This document shows positions 23,939 to 35,239 of a stretch of 64,000 bases of DNA, one piece after another. Position numbers and translations under genes: made by a program. Below the pieces are notes generated by a model that saw only the letters and a list, made by a program, of their open reading frames with translations, did no database searches and was not told where the DNA came from. The DNA is from Geosiphon pyriformis (taxonomy: Eukaryota; Glomeromycota; Glomeromycetes; Archaeosporales; Geosiphonaceae). The stretch's first letter is position 1. Every line of letters starts with the position of its first letter. The DNA is taken from positions 128,043 to 192,042 of the forward strand of contig JAAOMT010000570.1 in the NCBI GenBank assembly GCA_016748015.1. The letters run 5' to 3'.

Positions 23939-24921
23939 GTTGATAAATGGTTTTTAAGAGCTGGTGACTCTGCCATTTCTGGTAATTCAAGACATTTTGT
24001 TTGTGATATCTTCCAGTTAGTTTATCGGATGTGTTGGGAGGTTAGATCCAGTTCCTGAGTTTTGGTAGATAGTTTGCGAGGTGATGTTGATTGGGCCAGG
24101 TCTGTTTTGGTATAACACCCAAATTCCCACATGGCTGCTGGCTTTACTAGTTTACGTACTGCTGGCTTTCAGACTTATTTCATGAAGGCTCTGCATCATC
24201 GACTTCCTGTCGCTGTGCATAAGCATCTATATAATAGGCTTTACCCCAGTATAGTGTGCTTATTCTGTGATGAGGTTGAGATCTCTGATCATGTTTTTTC
24301 CTGCTTCTTTGACGCCATTGGCCATGAGTGTTTGATGAATACTTATGTGGCTGTTTGGGAGGCATGCTTTGGTTTATCTCATTCTTTTTCATGCATTTCT
24401 CAGTTACTGTCCACTTGTGCTTCAAATTGTGTGGTTGGAGTGGCCTTATGTAAAGAATTTGTTTTCAATAATTGGTATCGTAAATCTGTCTCTGTTTTTG
24501 AGGATCCCAGGGTGGCAGCTTGTAACATGGTGTCTTTTGTGTATAAGTTTTGTGCTGTGTTCCAGGATGAAATCTGGTTGGTTCATGTGAGACACCGGGC
24601 AGTGATAGAAAAGGGTAGGCTGATTTCTCGTGACGGCTCTGTTCCTGTTTCTGTTTCTGGTTTTTCTATGGGCTTTTTAGCAGGTGTTGTTAGATTGTTG
24701 GGGGTTGCTAATGCAATTAGCATTCATTTCAGGTTTTGTAGGTCTTGTTTATTTTTTTCTGGTGCTTGTAAAGAAGTTTCTGTTCATATAAGTGCGTAGT
24801 GTTGTTCTGACTGGTCTGAGTAGCTGGTCACATGTAGAAAAGGCATGATTCACGCCTAATTTAGATCATTTAATGATGTATTATACTAAGTAGTGTTTGG
24901 ACTTTACTTATTAAATGAGAA
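23939..24921 (+). mobile_element. LINE-C: 5'-truncated LINE inserted in the LINE-A tail
   Basis: A plus-strand copy of the LINE C-terminal part. The end of RNase H and the 'HMAAGFTS' region lead into an open stretch (24131-24799) with a CCHC-type knuckle 'CLFCDEVEISDHVFSC' and the C-terminal 'FCRSCLFFSGA' segment, followed by the 3' tail. It is truncated at the 5' end, typical of incomplete target-primed reverse transcription. The flanks at about 23922-23938 and 24922-24940 both match the same stretch of the LINE tail ('gaattatgtgctgtac' and 'gaattaatcatgtac'), consistent with a diverged target-site duplication of about 15 bp. Confidence 0.78.
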
Positions 24922-24974
24922 TTAATCATGTACTTTTTACATGTGACCAGTCACTTGGACCAATTAGAACAACA

Positions 24975-26400
24975 CTATATATCTATATAAACAGAAACTT
25001 TATTATCTATATCTGAAAAAAACAAACAAGACTTACAAAAACCAAAACCAACACCAATTGCCTCAGCAATACCCAGCAATTCAACCACACTCACTAACAG
25101 CACTAAAAAAAGCCCAAAAATTGAGATAAAAACAGATCCATTACATGGAATAAGACCATTTTTTTCCATAAAAGCATGATGCTTGGCACAAACCAACCAA
25201 ATGTCCTTCCAAAAAGCATGACTAAACTCACGCACAAAAGCCACAATTTTTTGACTCACTATTTTGGAATCCTTGAAAACAGAGACAGATTCATGAAACC
25301 AACCCTTGAAAACAAAATCTTTGTACAAAGCAATGCTGACCAAAACATTAGACGAACAAGTAAACAACAGCTGTAAGACAACTGAGGAAAAACAACCCAG
25401 ACCGGATTGCACCCTCCAAGCTGATGCATGAGAGTTCAACAAATAAGCACAATCATCAGCATTAAACGAACAAGAAAAAGCATGGTTCAAGACTTTGACA
25501 TCACCACAGAACAAACACACCACACTAGGATAACATTTATCATAAAGTCATTTATGCACAGCAACAAGAAGCTGAAAATGCAATACTTTCATAAAATATG
25601 TCCAAAAACCAGCAGTCTGCTTGCTAATAAAGCCAGCAGCCATGTGAAAGTCTGGATGCCATACCAGCAATAATCTGAACCAATCAATATCCGCACACAG
25701 ACTATCCACTACCACCTGCAAACCAGAACCAATTTCTCAATGTACATGATAAACTAACTAAAAAACATTCCAAACAAAATGCCTAGAATTACCAAAAATG
25801 GCAGTACCACTAACCCTAAGATAGCATTTATTGATAGAATGAGGCAGATTCCAATTAGAGAGAGCCGCAGCTCTGGCCAACTCATCTGTGCGCTTATTGC
25901 CCAAAACATCTGAATGATTTTTGACTTTATACTAATTAACATTTAAATTCTTATAACAAATGACATTCACAATGTGGTGACGTTCAATCCAACACCAATT
26001 TCTAAAATCTGAGCAAACCAAATCCAACTCCAATTGGCAAGCATCCAAAGCTGCTTGACTGTTCGAGAACAAGTCGATCAAGCAAGAAAGAGGGACATAC
26101 TCAAGAGCTAGAGCAATGGCCTACAACTCTGTCAAGGTAGAAAACATCAAACCAAAAACTCCCACACCTAAACCCATACCAATGTCCTTAAAGAAAACAG
26201 CAGCCCCAGCTTTCATATCAATAGACCCCAAGCCACTCAAAGATCCATTCATATAAACAGAAAAGTGACCAACATTAGAACACAACAAATTGGCACTAAT
26301 AGCACTAAACTCACAAGAACAAAGAATATTTGAAGAGCTGCCATCATCCAAAGGCAAGGAATAGACAGAAAGAGAGGACGCACCACCAAGAAATCAAACA
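24975..26400 (-). pseudogene. LINE-A RNase H and C-terminal zinc knuckle
   Basis: RNase H is visible at 26121-26357, with 'VYMNGSLSGLG' where the related LINE-B has 'VYTDGSLTHLG'. The first catalytic Asp of RNase H is thus Asn. The C-terminal part (24975-25523) holds the knuckle 'CLFCGDVKVLNHAFSC' and ends in 'FCKSCLFFSDI'. Stops separate the segments. Confidence 0.8.
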
Positions 26401-28203
26401 GAAAGCTCAAACCAGGCAAAAACTAAACCATGCGGGTCCAACTGCTTCCACCACTTGAAGGTTTTCTAATCAAAAATATCCCCACTTTGATCAAGCAGCT
26501 GGTCCACAAAGACAATTCTATAACACTAAAATAAAGAGACACATCTAAAATAGATTGATTTATCAAGAACACAAGACATAGGGGTTCCACCCCAATGACA
26601 AAAAGCATTGGTCAGAGAGCCACCCAAGAACAAATCACTTCCAAAGAATGCACACCATACCAGCCAAAAAATTATTCAGAAGATTGACCTTAACATAAAC
26701 CAGGTACTGCAAAGGATAAAGTGGATGCCAGCAGAAAACCTAAAGATTATAAGACCAGTGAGAGAATAAATGACCCAAAATACCAACAGAGTTTGCAAAA
26801 GAAATGACTGAAGCCAACTTATTCTTAGCCTGAATCTGCTCAAAAGTTTTCAAACCATATAGAAAAGGATAATGAATTGCATCACTAGAAAAGTTACATG
26901 GCAGACCAGATTTAGATTTCAAGCCCTTATGAATCAGAGTGTTCCACTTCTCACAAGCACTGACAGAAACATAATTGAATTGTGTTTTTTAACCAATGAT
27001 AGGAAAGAGGACTGCTAAAACCAAATACAAAAACTGCTTATCAGATACTGTCTTCTTGAGGACCAGATTAGCAAAAAACTGGACATCAGAATGTGCTTTG
27101 ACCAAGCTAGGTTTGGAAAGATCCTTAGTCGACAGATAAATTCCTAAATAGCAATGTGATTCCCCTCTCTTGGCAATAAAAATAGGTGACCCACTGATCA
27201 ACAGGGAAGAATCTGCAATCTTGCAATTGATGAGAATGGCCACAGTCTTATCATTATTAATTAAAATATCATTGATATTAAAAAATTCATTAGCAACATT
27301 GAGAATGTGCTGTGTAGCACTTTGACTACTGCCAACCCATATAGTATCATTAACAAAGGCACCCATGGTGAAAAAAGAGGAGAGACCAGCCCAAAATTTA
27401 GCATGACCACATTTAGAAATAAAGTAAGAATTCAACTTATATTCACACCCATCCGCCTGTCTTTTGACCTTACACAGAAGAAGATCATAAAATATGCGCC
27501 AAAAAAGCAGCAAGAAAAACTTCCTCTGGTCTAAGCTGTCATGCACTTTGTATTTATCTGTCAAACCAAAATCTGTCATAACCTTATTAACACAATCATT
27601 ATGAATACTACCAAAAAACCTAATGAACCTGTTACACATCTTTATTCTAACCAAACTGTTTTGAAGATGTTCCTACCCAACAGAATCATAAGCCTTCCAC
27701 ATGTTTTACAAGACCAACCAAAGTTCACAACCCTTCTTTAAAGCATCTTCAACCACTAAACTAATGGCAAAAATGGGTGACTGTATTGTTGTACCCCTTA
27801 GGACTAAAAAATTGTCCCCATACAAAACATCAAAAGTACTACATGCCAATGAGATCCTATTCAAGAGAATTTTGGAAAAAATCTTGTGGGCAGTTTCAAT
27901 CAAGGCAATAGGTTAGGTGTTCATGAGAACTCCATTCCATTCATATGACTTAAGAATCATTGAGACCCAAGCTTCCTTCCAAGCACTAAGTACTAATTCA
28001 TGGATCAAACAAGAATTCAAAAGTACCAAAAGCATATCTAAAACTGATTTATCACAATGTTTCTAGAGTTTGTTCAAAATCCCAGAGAGACCAGCAGCTT
28101 TACCCTTAGGAAGATTAGAAACCATACCAAGCAACTCATCAACACCAACAGAACACATCATGCCAGAAAAAGCATCATCAAAAACATACTCCAGAGGCTG
28201 GTA
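26401..28203 (-). pseudogene. LINE-A reverse transcriptase (broken)
   Basis: The RT palm is recognisable from 'FLVLRGTTIQSPIFAI' (about 27780) through 'MWKAYDSVG' and on to 'AFVNDTIWVGSS' (27340-27360). The catalytic pair, which should be Asp-Asp, is Asn-Asp here. In-frame stops stand at former Gln and Trp codons next to 'NMWKAYDSVG'. The thumb region continues to about 26740 with 'FANSVGILG'. Confidence 0.83.
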
Positions 28204-29700
28204 TTAGCAGGACCATTTATCTGAAATGTCAAGCATTACTCTGTGCTTCCTGGTCCAATCTTTTATGATCCCATCCACTCTAGATTTAACTAGACTTGGC
28301 TCTAATACCAATTCGTTACCTACTACTAGATAATCCAGTACCACTTTGCAAAAGAGGCACTCCAAAACACTCTTGATGGTGTGACCCTTGTCTGATTCAA
28401 AACTTTCCATTCTCTTATTAATAGCCACTTTGATACATGTTTCCTCAGCACATCTGGATTCCAGCAACTTAGAAAAGTGGTAAGATTTCCTTACCTTAGC
28501 CAGAGCTGAGCAAATCATGTTGAAATTAGAACCTGAAAAAAATAAAAACTTTACCACTAATGTACCATTAGCATTGAGCCCACATTACGTATCCAACAAT
28601 AAAACAAATTCCACACTAGAGACCAAGTGAGAAGTCCTGACCAGCTTAAACATCAGCAACTCCAGCTTATAAAACCTTAAAGAATCTCTGGTGAAAACCT
28701 CATCAAAATTCTTGAACCATTTTTTCCTAAATATCTTATTTGCTGAAAGAGTTATTATCTTGTACAAAACATTCCATATAACATTCAAATCCAAGAGTTG
28801 TACAGTGGTAGCAAATTCATTGGCAAACATTCCAGCATTGGCCAAAGTGGCATCTTTAAAATTTTTCCATTTACTGTTGTTAGCACTCTTGAAATCAAAC
28901 TTCCAATAATTCCTATTAGCCTGCCTACAAAGGGAGTTTAACTGAGTATTCAGGAGACTGCTCAGGCCTACAGAAACAGAAACTGCCCAATGATTAGTGT
29001 CAAAATGTTTGTTCACATCCACAACATTGTGGTCCATTACTGCATTGACCAAATTAGATGAAACTAACATGAAATTAATTGTTTTTTTCACACCCCTCGA
29101 ATTTTCTCATGTAGGACTTTTCACAACTGGGCTACCTGACAAAGAGTTGACCAGCCCCAAGTTTAGACATTTTTTAAAATTCGCACTTTTACACAAACCA
29201 TCTTCATTGAAATCACCACCTAAAATAATAAAAGAAGATTCATTAACAGTCTTAGCAATGAGAGAGTTGATTTCACCAGTCTGAGAGAACCAAGCCACCA
29301 AAAAAGCACTAGCATAAAGCCCCAAAATAGACACAGAAAGTTTATTCTTGAAAAGCAGCTTGATGAACAGAAGCTGACCAGGCACCTCAAAAACTTTGTA
29401 CACATGTCTTGCCAAAAAAGTGTTCATGACAATTGTAATGTTAGAGCCCATATGACCAGAATTCAACTCAGATGTAAACACCCGAAAACCATTAAACTTA
29501 TTCATGATCTATAGGCAAATTTTGCTCTTTAATTTGGTCTCAGTAACAATAGAAATTAAATTGTTTGACTCTTTATGCCAACAAATAATATTATTCTGTT
29601 TCGCAGAATTGTTCATGCTCCTTAGATTGCACATGGCAATCTTCCAAACTAAAACACTCATTGAGAAGTAAAGACAGCCAACAAACCCAAACCTGAGCAC
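28204..29700 (-). pseudogene. LINE-A ORF2 endonuclease region (broken)
   Basis: An APE-type endonuclease that would nick the target DNA. Visible motifs are 'IVTETKLKSK' near 29530, which includes the Glu of the TETK box, 'ILGGDFNEDG' near 29210 and 'HFDTNHWAVS' near 28990, which includes the His/Asp box. Open stretches at 29107-29505, 28585-29091 and 28204-28557 are separated by stops. Confidence 0.8.
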
Positions 29701-31610
29701 AAACAGTTCAGCTTTTCCAAAACAGACTCAACCAAAACTTCCAAAGCCACTATTTTGGATTCCAAACCACTGACTTTGGTAGTCAAAACCTTAGAACTAC
29801 TTAAACTTATGGTGGCAGCTATATCATTGACAACCAGAGGAGAAGGGGTGAAGACTATTAATTCACCATTCAAAACCATATCTGAATTCAAACCAGGAAC
29901 CACATTTACAGGAACCTCAGAAAGAGAAACACCAAACACAGCTGCCAGGAGCACCATTTTTAAGGAACCCAATTTTACTGAAATACCAGAAACCTGGTTA
30001 GCCAAAAGTTCCAAAGAGCATTCCAGAGAAGCCAAATGACCATACAAGTTATAAGTACCAGGCAGAGCAGAAGCGAGTAAAGAGTTCTTAGCAGCAGAGA
30101 ATGGGGCAGCACCAAAAGGAACCAAGAGAGCAACACAAAAAGAGAAACTACCAGCCACTTGAGCCCAAGTTCTACCACCAAAAAAAACTGGACGTGCAAT
30201 AAGAGCTTGCTTTTTCTTATAAATACCAGTCAGACAGACCTGATCTTGATTAGTCACCACCCACTTTTTATGAATTCCAGAAATCCCACCAGACAAACAT
30301 ATATTAGAGATGTAACCAAATTGTTTATATTTGGCACAACAAGCCAGAGAAAGACCAGCCCATCACAAACTTGTACTTTTAAAAACTGGAAAAGATTTAA
30401 TTACAACCAACTTGAATGTTTCATCAACAAAACAAATCACAGCACATCTGTCATAAACATAAGAGCTAGGATTGCGACCAATAAAACAGGTTTTCTTACC
30501 ATATGTATTAAGCAAACCAGACAAATCATGAGCAGTTGTGCCAACTGGTAATGTGTACAACAAAGTCCAATGTTGATTCCTCAAAACCCATGATTGTTTG
30601 TCATTAATCACCAAAGCCACCCGCATAGAGTCCTTATCCATAAAAACTGACCATTTGGAAGCAACAAAGCTAGCAATCTCAAGAGATTCAAATTCCATCA
30701 AAGCTTTTTGCCATAAACCAATCAACTGCATCTTGATTGATACAATCTTACCAAATTTAGAAAAAACTGATTCAACTGCTGAATTGGAAAAATCTACTGA
30801 AATTTTTTTGATTATTACTTTCCAATTTGAATGGCTGTTTAGTTTCCTAATCACATTATTGACCAAAATTTTTTCTCTAACTGCCAATTTTTTAACCATA
30901 TTTAGACTCAGCTCAGAAGTAAAAAAGGATTTGATGATCCCAAGAAATTTTGAGAGAGTAGAGGCTTTCCCAAAATCATCCACACGATAAAAAATTCTTT
31001 TGATAGAAATTAACTTATCACTAGTAGTTTTTCCAGGTACAGCAAACAATTCCATATCCAAAGCAAATGATTTTACTGGCTCAAAGCTCTATTTTTCCAG
31101 AACACGTGACTTGACAGACGGCAGCTGATTGGAACTATTAAACTTTGGTAATAAAAGACTCAACACAATCTTGTCATCACTCATAATGTCAAACATTAGA
31201 GCTTTTGGAAGATTGCCCAACATGTAAGTTCAGGTTCGGGTTTTTCTTGGCATAGCTACGTTCATATTGTCATCTTCTCCTGATTCCACATAGCTTATTT
31301 CCTTGGCAACTGTGTTTGTCATATTCTCTACATCCGACACACTACTTATACTGGATTCATCATTCTCAACTTTGCTTCTTCATGATACCTTATGTTCCTT
31401 ATTGCTTGAATGTAACAGAGTGGTAGGCAGAGGGCCAGCAAATGAGTCCACAACTTCACTACTAATATTAGGTTTCCTAGGTTTCTTATATGACAGACCA
31501 CGAGAGTAGACACTCTTAACTCACACTTTTTTCTTAACACTAGACTGGAGTTCCCAACCCAGTCGATCTAGAATCAGAACCACCAGCAAATAAGCTCATC
31601 AGTTTCCATT
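29701..31610 (-). pseudogene. LINE-A ORF1 (broken)
   Basis: ORF1-like protein in pieces. Segment 30363-31061 matches LINE-B ORF1 well ('GKIVSIKMQLIGLWQKA', 'WTLLYTLPVGTTAHDLS') and looks like an RRM-type RNA-binding fold followed by a knuckle region near 30330. Segment 29658-30296 is a Leu/Ser-rich coiled-coil-like C-terminus. The N-terminal part (31061-31610) is full of stops. Confidence 0.75.
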
Positions 31611-31827
31611 ACAACAAAGAAGGGTGTTACCAGTAGAATTTTAGCTATTAATTAGCATGAAATTACCCTTATAATTCCTATAATTCATTAGTATATTAAT
31701 ATCATTTCAAATTATCATTTATTATTTAATTAATTATCACATATCACGATTCAATTAAAATAATTTAATTAGTATAACAGAAAGTAAGATGATCAAATTA
31801 CACAATATCCTGAACTTTGTAACATTC

Positions 31828-31945
31828 AAAAATTCGCCGAAATTTACAGAAATTTGCTGAAATTATGAATAGTTCACCCAAATTAATCAATAGTTCAGCA
31901 AAATAACTTGTAGTTCATCAAAATATATCTTTAGTTTGCCGAAAT
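31828..31945 (+). repeat. Iterated TTCGCCGAAATT-type motif in the Gypsy-2 LTR
   Basis: Six imperfect copies of a 12-14 bp unit (ATTCGCCGAAATT, TTTGCTGAAATT, AGTTCACCCAAATT, AGTTCAGCAAAATA, AGTTCATCAAAATA, AGTTTGCCGAAATT) lie just upstream of the TATA box. The copy in the 3' LTR has lost 20 bp between two of the repeats. Position suggests an enhancer; function is inferred. Confidence 0.7.
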
Positions 31946-31998
31946 TTGGGCAAAGAGAAAAAAAGTGCAAGTTCATAAACTAGTACTACAACAAGTTG

Positions 31999-32006
31999 TA
32001 TAAAAG
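31999..32006 (+). promoter_or_regulatory. TATA box in the Gypsy-2 LTR
   Basis: TATAAAAG is present in both LTRs at the same place, just after the iterated motif array. Typical of the U3 promoter of LTR elements. Confidence 0.6.
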
Positions 32007-32596
32007 AAGAGCTTTTCTCTTCTGGAAAATGTATCTTACTTTAGATTTACTTAGAACCAATTCTACATACACAAAAAGAAATAAATACCAAATAATTTGA
32101 AAAACCAAATTTTTTAATTATTGCCCTTGAAAAATCCCCAAAAACCAACTAACATTTCGAAATTGATTAGCTACCAATTTCAGTAAACTGTTAGTGACTC
32201 CAGGCCTAGATAGAAAACATTTCTCTTGATAAAATTCTATTTCTTTTACATTTCTTTTATTTTCTTTTATTTTTCTTACTATAATCACTAGGGTAGCCTA
32301 CAGACAAGATTCCTGTAGAAGAGTTGACTTTTACAGCAAAGTAACTACACATTTTTAGTGAGCTTCCAGATGAGCAATTCTTGGGAAAGAGTTGACGTTT
32401 ACTACAATGTAACTACATAAAGTAACTGGCAAAGAATTGGCCATTCTACTTATAAGCCCAGCAGTTCAAATTATAGGAGATAATTTGAAGATAAATTCAG
32501 TTATTGGAGGTTCAACTACTTCCTGAAAATGTAAATTCACAGCAAATCAACATTACCAATATTTAAGAAAAGAGACCAAAAATCTCTGGTAACATT

Positions 32597-32614
32597 TGGT
32601 GCTCTCCCACAGAA
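32597..32614 (+). other. Primer-binding site of Gypsy-2
   Basis: TGGTGCTCTCCCACAG begins two bases after the LTR. The first ten bases equal those of the Gypsy-1 site, so both use a tRNA ending GAGAGCACCA. Confidence 0.72.
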
Positions 32615-32639
32615 ATAACACAGCAACAACAAATTCAAA

Positions 32640-34130
32640 GTGGCAACCACACCAGACACAGCAACTCTAGAGTATTACCAGTCAATTTACACCCACTGCA
32701 AGCAAAGATTCAACATTCCAGATGGAATTGAAATTGTAAAGAAATCAGTATACCAATACATTGAAAATCACATCAACAATTATCTTTTTGGAAACTACAA
32801 TATTTTAGAAGTTAGAAGCAACCTCTACAATAATTTAGTGCATTATTCACATTTGGGAACAGAAGACCTGAACAGTGAAACACTTGCTATCTACTTCCAA
32901 GAACTTAATTTTAATATTATTAAGTATTGTGAAGAAAAATACCCAGTACAGTTTAAATACTCTTTTGACTTTGAATCAGAGACAGAAACAAGCAATAAAG
33001 ACAAACAAAGATTAAAGCAATACTCAAGAACCACTCCAAACACTCCAACACTACAAAAGACAACTGCCAAACACTTGCAAACACCTGAACAAGGAACCAG
33101 TGTCAAATTACCACTTTCTATTACACCATTTCCAATTTCACTTGTTCAACCACAAACACCAAATTCACCACTTAGCCGTTTTTCCAGACCAGAAGATTTT
33201 CAGTTACCTAGAAATCCTACTCAACAGCAGGAACCAATATCAACAAGTGCCAATATCATTGATTACTTACAGGAAAACGAAAGTAATCACTCAGAAAGCT
33301 TGGAAAGTAAGGAAACTGAATCAGAATCAGAAGAAATTCCAGAAAACGAAGAAGAAATGGCAACTGCTTACATTGCAAAAATCCCAGAATTCACTGGTGA
33401 AGACAATGATACCAGTCCCCAAGAATGACTTGACAAAGTTCAAAAAGCAAGAGATGCAAATGGTTGGATTGCAGCAAGAATGCTCAAAGCAATTCCCTAC
33501 TTTCTCCAAGGAACAGCAGGAGAATGGTTTGAAAATTTAGAAGAACCATTTGAAAACTGGCAAGCATTCAAAGATGCTTTCCTACAACAATTCACCAACA
33601 ACAATACCTCTATCACTCTCAGAAACTGCTTTCACAATATCAAACAAGAAACATCTAAATCTGTTATGACCTATCTTGGAAGATTTAACAAACTTCTCAG
33701 ACAAATCCAACAATTGGAAACCAATGACTACTATTCTGATGCTCAAATTCTGGATCAATTTATAGCAGGGTTAAAAGACAAACTGATTAAGAAAGTCCGT
33801 CCACATGCTCCAGCAGACTTAGCAACTGCTATTAGACAAGCAAAGAGCTATGAAATGGCAATGGAAGAAGCAAATCACACCAAGCTTGTAAACCTTGCAA
33901 TTGGAGAAACCAGCTCAGCAGCTGAAAAGAAGATAGACCAACTCACAAAAAAAGTTGAAAGCTACTTCACAAACCAACAACAACAGCCACAACAACCACA
34001 AAGATATTAACCCCCACAATGACGCAACCAAAACAATTTTGGATCATCATCCAACAACCAATCTCAAAATTGTCATTATTGTGGAATTCCAGGACACTGG
34101 AAACGAGATTGTAGGAAATTACAAAGAGAC
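32640..34130 (+). pseudogene. Gag of Gypsy-2 with CCHC knuckle (broken)
   Basis: The N-terminal gag frame runs from the ATG at 32640 to a TGA at 33426-33428, where the protein context calls for Trp. The capsid-like gag domain continues at 33480-34010 ('LQGTAGEWFENL', 'TYLGRFNKLLRQI'). A CCHC zinc knuckle 'CHYCGIPGHWKRDC' follows near 34070-34115 in the frame that leads into the protease. Gag forms the virus-like particle and binds the element RNA. Confidence 0.85.
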
Positions 34131-34256
34131 CAACAAAACAGGAGTAATCAACGTTACTTTTCACCACAACAATCCTATTACCAATCTCCACTACCAACTT
34201 ATTATTCACCAAGGCCACAAAATCAAAACAGTTACTATTCACCAGCTCCACAATCA

Positions 34257-35072
34257 ATGCAACAACAATATCAGCAACCTTTACCAATTCAGCCATATCA
34301 GACACCACCCACTCAACAATATCAAGTACCAGCAAGAAGATTGGTTCAACATAACCAATTCACACCCCAAAATCAATTGCAGAATAACCACAACAGAATC
34401 AATTTAAATAACCAGTTGGTTCCCCAAAATTCGGGCCAGCAAAGACCCAATCACTATTACACTCAACCCAGTTATCTTACAATACCAGAGGAATCGGATT
34501 TTCAACAAACTACACTTTCTGAAGGTGAAATTGCAGCACCAAGATCAAACTCTTTCAACCACACCATTCCCTCAGCTCAAATTGCCCAAAATGTTAATCT
34601 GTCAGATATATTTCCATTTGAATTTGAGGCAAATGAATCACCATTTCTGCTTAGTAATGCAGCAGTCAATGAACAGAAAGCAATTACTGTCATATACACA
34701 GAAGCTACAGTAGAAGAAAAACCCATTCGCTTAATCTTAGATAGTGGATCAGCTGGAAGTATCATCACTTACCAGCTGATGCAACAACTCAAACGAAACA
34801 TAAACAGACCAGCTCAAACAGTTATTGTTACAGCTGATGGTATGAAGAAGACTTCAGTAGGAGAAATTGATGATTTCCCTTTTTCAATTGATGGAATTAC
34901 CATTCCAGTTAAAGTTCTTGTTATGGATGCACCCCAATACCAAGCTCTAGTCAGAAATGATTGGCTTCTCAAGGCCAATGCAAACCTGAACTGGAAAACT
35001 CAAGAACTTAAAATCTCATACCAAGGACAATATACCATAGTACTTGCAATCTGTGGTACCTTTAACAAATAA
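34257..35072 (+). pseudogene. Aspartic protease of Gypsy-2
   Basis: Open frame with a Gln/Pro/Tyr-rich start and the retropepsin active site 'LILDSGSAGSIIT' near 34730-34770, then 'QYQALVRNDWLLKAN'. The catalytic DSG triad is intact. It would be part of a Gag-Pol polyprotein that is broken elsewhere. Confidence 0.87.
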
Positions 35073-35239
35073 TCAGAAAAAGCTCCAGTATTTGAATTTG
35101 AAGAGGAGAAAGAAATGCCACTTACTGAAACCTACATGGCTCTTGGATCAACATCCAATTGGGCTGAAAAAACTGAACAAGAGATTTTTGAAGAATCAAG
35201 AGGATGAAAGAATGTTAGATATTCTACACCAGAACCACA

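Larger units (their letters stand above)
23837..31624 (-). mobile_element. LINE-A: long, broken non-LTR retrotransposon
   Basis: Minus-strand LINE with ORF1 (about 29750-31610) and ORF2 holding endonuclease, reverse transcriptase, RNase H and a C-terminal zinc knuckle (down to about 24975). The 3' tail is split: 24922-24960 and 23837-23938 are its two halves, with LINE-C inserted between. The tail ends in (TTA)n at the left, an A-rich tail on the element strand. Its 5' end abuts the LTR of Gypsy-2 at 31625, and the missing 5' leader may continue after 41320. Stops interrupt every domain. Confidence 0.85.
31625..32594 (+). repeat. 5' LTR of Gypsy-2 (970 bp)
   Basis: Starts TGTTAC and ends GGTAACA, followed directly by the primer-binding site. 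It contains a short-motif array (about 31828-31945) and a TATAAAAG box (31999-32006). Confidence 0.92.

Noticed and set aside
24815-24960. A terminal inverted repeat of a DNA transposon.
   Set aside because: The inverted symmetry comes from two LINE 3' tails facing each other; no transposase is present.
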